Shown here piece by piece: positions 59,573 through 64,000 of a DNA stretch of 64,000 nucleotides (its first letter is position 1; every line of letters starts with the position of its first letter). Source of the DNA: Aralia elata (taxonomy: Eukaryota > Streptophyta > Magnoliopsida > Apiales > Araliaceae); assembly GCA_034770075.1 (NCBI GenBank), contig CM068384.1, forward strand, positions 35,213,365 through 35,277,364. Direction: 5' to 3'. The position numbers and the translations under genes were made by a program. A model generated the notes under the pieces. That model was not told where the DNA came from and made no database searches. It was given only the letters and a program-made list of their open reading frames with translations.

Positions 59573-60347
59573 ACATTAGAGGGCTTAAGCCGCGTTCAAA
59601 TCTTGATGCTATCCTATCCTTTAAAAATTCATGAATGTGTATTTGCATGCGATATTGTGATATGTTTTGCTTGTTGTTGTGTGAATGTGTGTTTTGTCCA
59701 GTGAATGAATGATTAAATGGAATTGTTTTACTTTAAAGTAATCATTTGCATACGGTGAGGACGATGAATGTGAATGTATGTTGAGAGTGTACCTCCTCTT
59801 GAGGCGAACCCGTCGGTTGCTTATTACTGGACTCGAAGGGGCTGCTCCCCGGAGATGGCTCAGGAAACGCACCACCCAAATCCGCTCCAATCAAAAGGAC
59901 TCAGACGAGTAGATTGCAAAGATTTGGGGACCTTCATGCCGAAAAGCCCGCGAGAGTAACCCTAGGGTAGGTCAGCCTCTGATTAACCCAACGCAAGGAA
60001 AGTCTCTTCATGCTTTTTTACGTTCATGCGTATAAATGTCATAGTCCCATTTCATATCTTTATACCTCCCGTTTGTGTCAAAAAAAAAAAGGTACTGACC
60101 TCCATGTTTTGCAGGGAATAGCTGTGGAAGCATAATAATTCATGTTTATCATTTATTATTGTAATAAGGGACTACTAACATTCTGTTTTACAGGGAAAGA
60201 TTAAAGAACCCAAAAGCACAAAAGTTACCGCTTTAGCATGCATCCACATCTTTCATTTCCCAAAGATTAAAATCCAAACCGTTTTTTTGTAGGATTGCTC
60301 CTCAAACGCGTTTGCAGTCTAAGAGGGCCCAGGACTCTACATCTGAA
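59573..60347 (+). other. 5' leader of Tat/Ogre-like element T2
   Basis: Non-coding. Contains a run of 10 A near 60080 and several pyrimidine-tract-plus-AG strings (GTTTTGCAG near 60113, TTTTACAG near 60192, TTTTTTTGTAG near 60290) that could be splice acceptors. The frame preceding gag is open from about 60294. Confidence 0.5.
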
Positions 60348-61736
60348 ATGACTGATCTCCCACCTACTAATCCCGGTTCCATATCTCGTGAGGAATTTGA
60401 TGATTTTAAGAAATAGATGTTGGAAATGGCCATAATGCTGAAGGAACAATTGCTACTTAGACAGGATCCACCTAAAGAGGATCCACCCCAACCTAAGGGC
60501 GAGTCGGTCGTCCCAAAAGCCATTCCTATACCTAACAGGATAGTGATTACTATCCCAGAGGAAGGAGACACTGATGACCTTCGAAAGAGAATGAAGCAAA
60601 TGGAAGAAACCATCCAATCCCTGAAAGGCGTAGGTTCCTTGGGCAGGGTGAATTATTCAGATCTGTGTGTCTTTCCAGGAACCAGATATCCGGAGAAATT
60701 TAAAATCCCCGAATTTGAGAAATACAATGGGAAGGGGGATCCTTATACACATCTGAAAATATACATTGGGGAGCTTGGATCTTATGCAGAAGACGAGGGT
60801 CTAAGGATGCAATTATTCCAAAAGAGCCTGACGGGAGAGGCAAGAATTTGGTATGCCCGTCTTGATAATGCCCGGATCCACAATTGGGAGGAGTTGGCCC
60901 ATACCTTCTTAACACAATATAGCTTCCAGGCACAAATGGCCCCTGATAGATATCAAATGACGAAGATCAAGAAGCAAACAAAAGAATCTTTCAGGGATTA
61001 TGTACAGCGATGGAGGGGCATGGCCGCACAGGTGACTCCCCCAATGAGCGAGTCGGAGATGGTGATGACCTTCGTGGATATTCAAGAGGCACCTTATTAT
61101 GAGCGGGTTATATCGGGGATTGGAAGACCTTTTGCCGAGATGAAAAAACACGGAGAAATGGTGGACATGGGGTTGAAGTCTGGCAAGATTCGGGATTTCA
61201 CGGCTTTGGAGACAGCTGCGGAACAAATCCAGAGTGGAAGCTATGGCAGCACTTCCCGTAGGGTCCAAAAGAAAAGGGAGGAAGATGTTTCCCTCATCTT
61301 GCAGGGATCATCTAGAAAGACGGAGAACAATCCTCCAGTGCAGATACAGAGAGTGGGGCCATCCCGACAGCCTAACTTCACTGATCAAAGGACGGACGGG
61401 CGGAGAAGGTTCGAGACCATAAGAAATCGAGTATTCACCCCGCTCGGGGATCCTCTGGAGCGGATTTTGGCGGTATTGATAGCCCAGAAGAAAATAGTCG
61501 ATTTGGCACCCCCAAGTGACCCGAGTGGAACAAGGTTTGACCCAAGCAAGCGATGCGCATACCACTCAGGTTCCCCTGGTCATGATACACAGGAATGTTG
61601 GACGCTGAAGCACAGAATTCAGAACTTGATCGATAGTGGGGAAATTGTGGTGGAACAGCCAGACTCGCCAAATGTTAAAGTCAATCCTCTACCTAAGCAT
61701 GATGGGGAAGGGGTAAATCCAGGAGTATGGCAGTGA
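60348..61736 (+). pseudogene. gag: Tat/Ogre-like gag protein with one premature stop
   Basis: From ATG 60417 the frame has 439 codons. An in-frame TAG at 60414-60416 separates it from an upstream part of the same frame with an ATG at 60348 (MTDLPPTNPG), so the ancestral protein was probably longer. Residues from 60417: Pro-rich N-terminus (15-40); coiled-coil-like DDLRKRMKQMEETIQSLKG (53-71); capsid-type core with LTGEARIWYARL (138-149) and NWEELAHTFLTQYSF (156-170); and a C-terminal Cys/His box CAYHSGSPGHDTQEC (380-394) followed by WTLKHRIQNLID. The variant box and its flanks are typical of Tat/Ogre gag. No protease, RT or integrase follows, making this a gag-only, non-autonomous unit. Confidence 0.8.
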
Positions 61737-62699
61737 ATCCCGGCCAGTAGAGGATCAATGGGTTTTAAAATTCTGAGTTTTATTTTAAATCCCTGCACGC
61801 TCATGTCATTTTGCCATGTTATCCAAAAAGAAGGTCATGTGCTGAAATGTTTTATATATATGACAAGCATTTTTTTATGGCAGTACCCCGAATTGAGGCA
61901 TTCTAGCCTGACAAGCAATAGGCCAAATTTGAAGGAGGATCACGATTTTGGTATAGAGCTAGATTTCGATCTGATGGCAATTGAGCAGGACGAGACAGAT
62001 ATCGACAATACGCCTGACGAGATCAAAGTATGGGTCGAAGATAAACCCAAACCTGACTTAGACCAAACCATCGCCATAAAACATCAGAACCCCTAACGAT
62101 CACGAAGAACCCGGAGTAGGGGCAAAAAAAAAATCTCAAAAATCAAAAAATCAAAAGTCCCCCAAACCTTTCAACAAGTCAAAGGACCGGATCTTTTGTC
62201 AGCCCAGCAAGATACCGATGCCACCAGTACGAGGGAGATCACAAGAAAAACAACTTAACACTGGGGCATTTGTCAACTACCCAGGAAATGATGACGTGCA
62301 AATTGGCACCCATGCAACAATCCCATCAACATGCACCATCATCATCAAATGCTACGATCATCTGGCATTTGTCAAGCATGGTTTTCCCGGGATATGGTGA
62401 CCCGCGTGAAAAGGGATTTTTATTTGACTTGATAGGAATCGGATTAATTCTGATAAGCAATTGTGGAGCACGATCGTGAGTATGATTAGACGAAGAAAGC
62501 TATTCAACCTTTTGATCGGGTACAAAGCCTTAATTCAAAGCAACGTTTGCGACAGAATCGACCTCATGTGCCAGTCTTCACTTTGCATTTGCACGAACTT
62601 TCAGTTATGGGGTATAAGGCTATGACGACGTTGATGGCAATTAACACGTAGTCAGACGGTCAGTAATTATCAAGCTAATATCAAGAAGTCAAACGATAA
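61737..62699 (+). other. Decayed post-gag region of T2
   Basis: The frame at about 61884-62096 (acidic, DFDLMAIEQDETDIDNTPDE) resembles an acidic linker after gag and is then interrupted. Several short frames follow, none with protease DSG/DTG or RT motifs. This is where pol would start in an autonomous element. Confidence 0.45.
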
Positions 62700-62714
62700 A
62701 TGATTATCAAGCTA

Positions 62715-63210
62715 ATGTCTCGAATCGTGGCCTGGGTTATTCGAGTAATTAAGCCCGAGGGGTGTCTCTACACCTGGTGCCCTAAAGCCGTCTGGTTTGG
62801 GAGTCGCTGGCCCAACACTCGTTATATGGGTAACTCAGAGCCTAAGAAAACGAGCATTACAGTAGAGGAGGCCCGAGCAGATTCGAAGCATGGCATGGGC
62901 TACTCGAGTAATTAAGCCTAAGGGGTGTCTCTGCATCTGGTGCCCTAAAGCCGTCTGGTTTAGGAGTCACCGGCCTAACACTAGCTACATGGGTAACTCA
63001 AGCCTAAGAAAACGAATCTTGCGCAAGGTCAAGCAAAGAATGAACGGTGCAGACCACCAGCTTGTCTCGAACCGTGGCCTTTGTTACTCGAGTAAATAAA
63101 CCCGAAGGGGTGTCTGTACACCTAATGCCCCAAAACCGTCTGGTTTGGGAGTCATTGGTTCAAAACTCGTTAAATGGGTAACTTTGAATAGCCTAAGAAA
63201 ACGAGACAAG
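62715..63210 (+). repeat. Three tandem copies of a ~170-bp repeat
   Basis: Units near 62717, 62893 and 63063 each contain, in order, GTGGCCTGGGTTATTCGAGT-type sequence, AAGCCCGAGGGGTGTCTCTA, TGCCCTAAAGCCGTCTGGTT, GGGAGTC, ATGGGTAACTC and CCTAAGAAAACGA. Units 1 and 2 are closest and unit 3 is more diverged. They lie between gag and the 63418 direct repeat. Confidence 0.85.
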
Positions 63211-63417
63211 TGAAGTGGGCTAATAAAGAGAAAAGATAATACGAAAAACTCTCGGCCTTAAACAATGAGTCATGGAAGAGAAACCCCTACTGAATGCTGC
63301 ATCGCACAGTGCATTTGTCATATGACGTCAATCCTGCTAAGAACGTTGTCGAGAATGGAGACAGAATACCTTTGACGAGGGAAGGTAGTTCTGTTGAATT
63401 CGACCTTACTCACGTAC
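63211..63417. other. Short spacer before direct repeat copy 2
   Basis: No gene. It marks the sequence lost from (or never present in) T1, where the 54981 repeat instead abuts the protease remnant. Confidence 0.4.
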
Positions 63418-64000
63418 AATGACCATGAATGCTTGAAGGTGTTCTTACGATTTCATAACTCGTTAAATAGAAAATCATCAACTCACGAGGGATTGAAAAT
63501 AACTTCCAATCTAGTACATTCACGGTTCACAAACTCGCTAGATTGTGCGATCAACAGATATTCAATTTCATGTGCTTTAACTGCATTTACCCTTTTGTCG
63601 AGATTATAATATCTTTGTGTTAACACCAGCGGCCCAAGCCTTCAAGTTTTGGCATTTGTTAGTCGTCTGATATGCAGGATCTTGCAGAGCTGTGGATAAC
63701 TCAGCACGGTCAACATCGCGAGTTTTCGATAGAAATTCTTGGTAACAACACGCGCCAAGGCAGGGGCAGTTAAGAATCGTGAAATGGAAGGAAGCTGAGG
63801 CTACACAGAACTTCTCGACATTGGGCCTCTCCCCAATCCTGACTATCACTGCCTCGACATCCAAATGATCCACGTGCATGAGCATATACAAGGATGATAT
63901 GATGCGGGACAACGGCATATCGGCCAGCAGAAATGATCGAAAGGCCAAGGGCCCAACATAGCTGTCGATCATCACAGAGAGCGAAACAGACTGCCTCAAC
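63418..64000 (+). repeat. 583-bp direct repeat, copy 2 (cut by window end)
   Basis: Matches 54981-55563 almost exactly. It is 8,437 bp downstream of copy 1, which gives the period of the Tat-like tandem arrangement. If the arrangement continues, the minisatellites, polypurine tract and another LTR should follow beyond the window. Confidence 0.9.

Overview
This window looks like a repeat-dense stretch of plant nuclear DNA, probably from a flowering plant and most likely a eudicot. It has long AT-rich non-coding sequence and Ty3/gypsy and Ty1/copia LTR retrotransposons with plant-type primer-binding sites. I found no intact host gene, no rRNA or tRNA gene and nothing bacterial. Almost every long reading frame belongs to a retrotransposon.

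Layout from left to right. 1-1025 is AT-rich with no gene. 1031-5187 is a solo LTR of about 4.16 kb, plus orientation, with perfect 5-bp flanks GTTCG. It belongs to the same family as the large array further right. 5193-8440 is intergenic, with a palindrome-rich MITE-like patch and a 165-bp tandem duplication. 8945-14525 is a non-autonomous copia/SIRE-like element flanked by TATTG, which appears to have inserted into an older LTR. 15285-17110 holds a minus-strand copia fragment and a second SIRE-like LTR. 17390-18379 is the 3' part of a Tat/Ogre-like LTR. 18380-19981 is a third SIRE-like LTR, inverted. The SIRE-like LTRs are unusually rich in a short GATCGTAGAG motif in both orientations.

21564-54012 is the main object: a 32.4-kb tandem array of a Tekay/Del-type chromovirus (Ty3/gypsy, minus strand). 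Its structure is LTR-internal-LTR-internal-LTR-internal-LTR, with a period of about 9.53 kb. Each internal domain carries an iMet-type primer-binding site, a small upstream coiled-coil ORF, one gag-pol frame (gag, three Cys/His knuckles, protease, RT, RNase H, integrase, chromodomain-like tail) and a polypurine tract. Every gag-pol copy is broken. All three also share Asn in place of the first Asp of the RT FxDD box. The two outer LTRs share diagnostic bases against the two inner ones, and internal domains 2 and 3 share a nonsense codon that domain 1 lacks. This points to growth by unequal recombination rather than three separate insertions.

The array splits an older plus-strand reverse-transcribing element: a basic gag-like fragment lies at 21112-21384 and protease fragments at 54081-54957. 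It resembles plant caulimovirid-like polyproteins, but that assignment is from memory. From 54981 to the window end there is a second shared-LTR arrangement, of a gag-only Tat/Ogre-like element. It consists of a 3' internal part with two minisatellites (54981-57524), one 2.03-kb LTR (57525-59552), then a tRNA-Arg-type primer site, gag (60348-61736), a triplicated repeat, and at 63418 a near-identical second copy of the 54981 segment.

Boundaries described as approximate were judged by eye. Family names rest on motifs, because no database search was possible.
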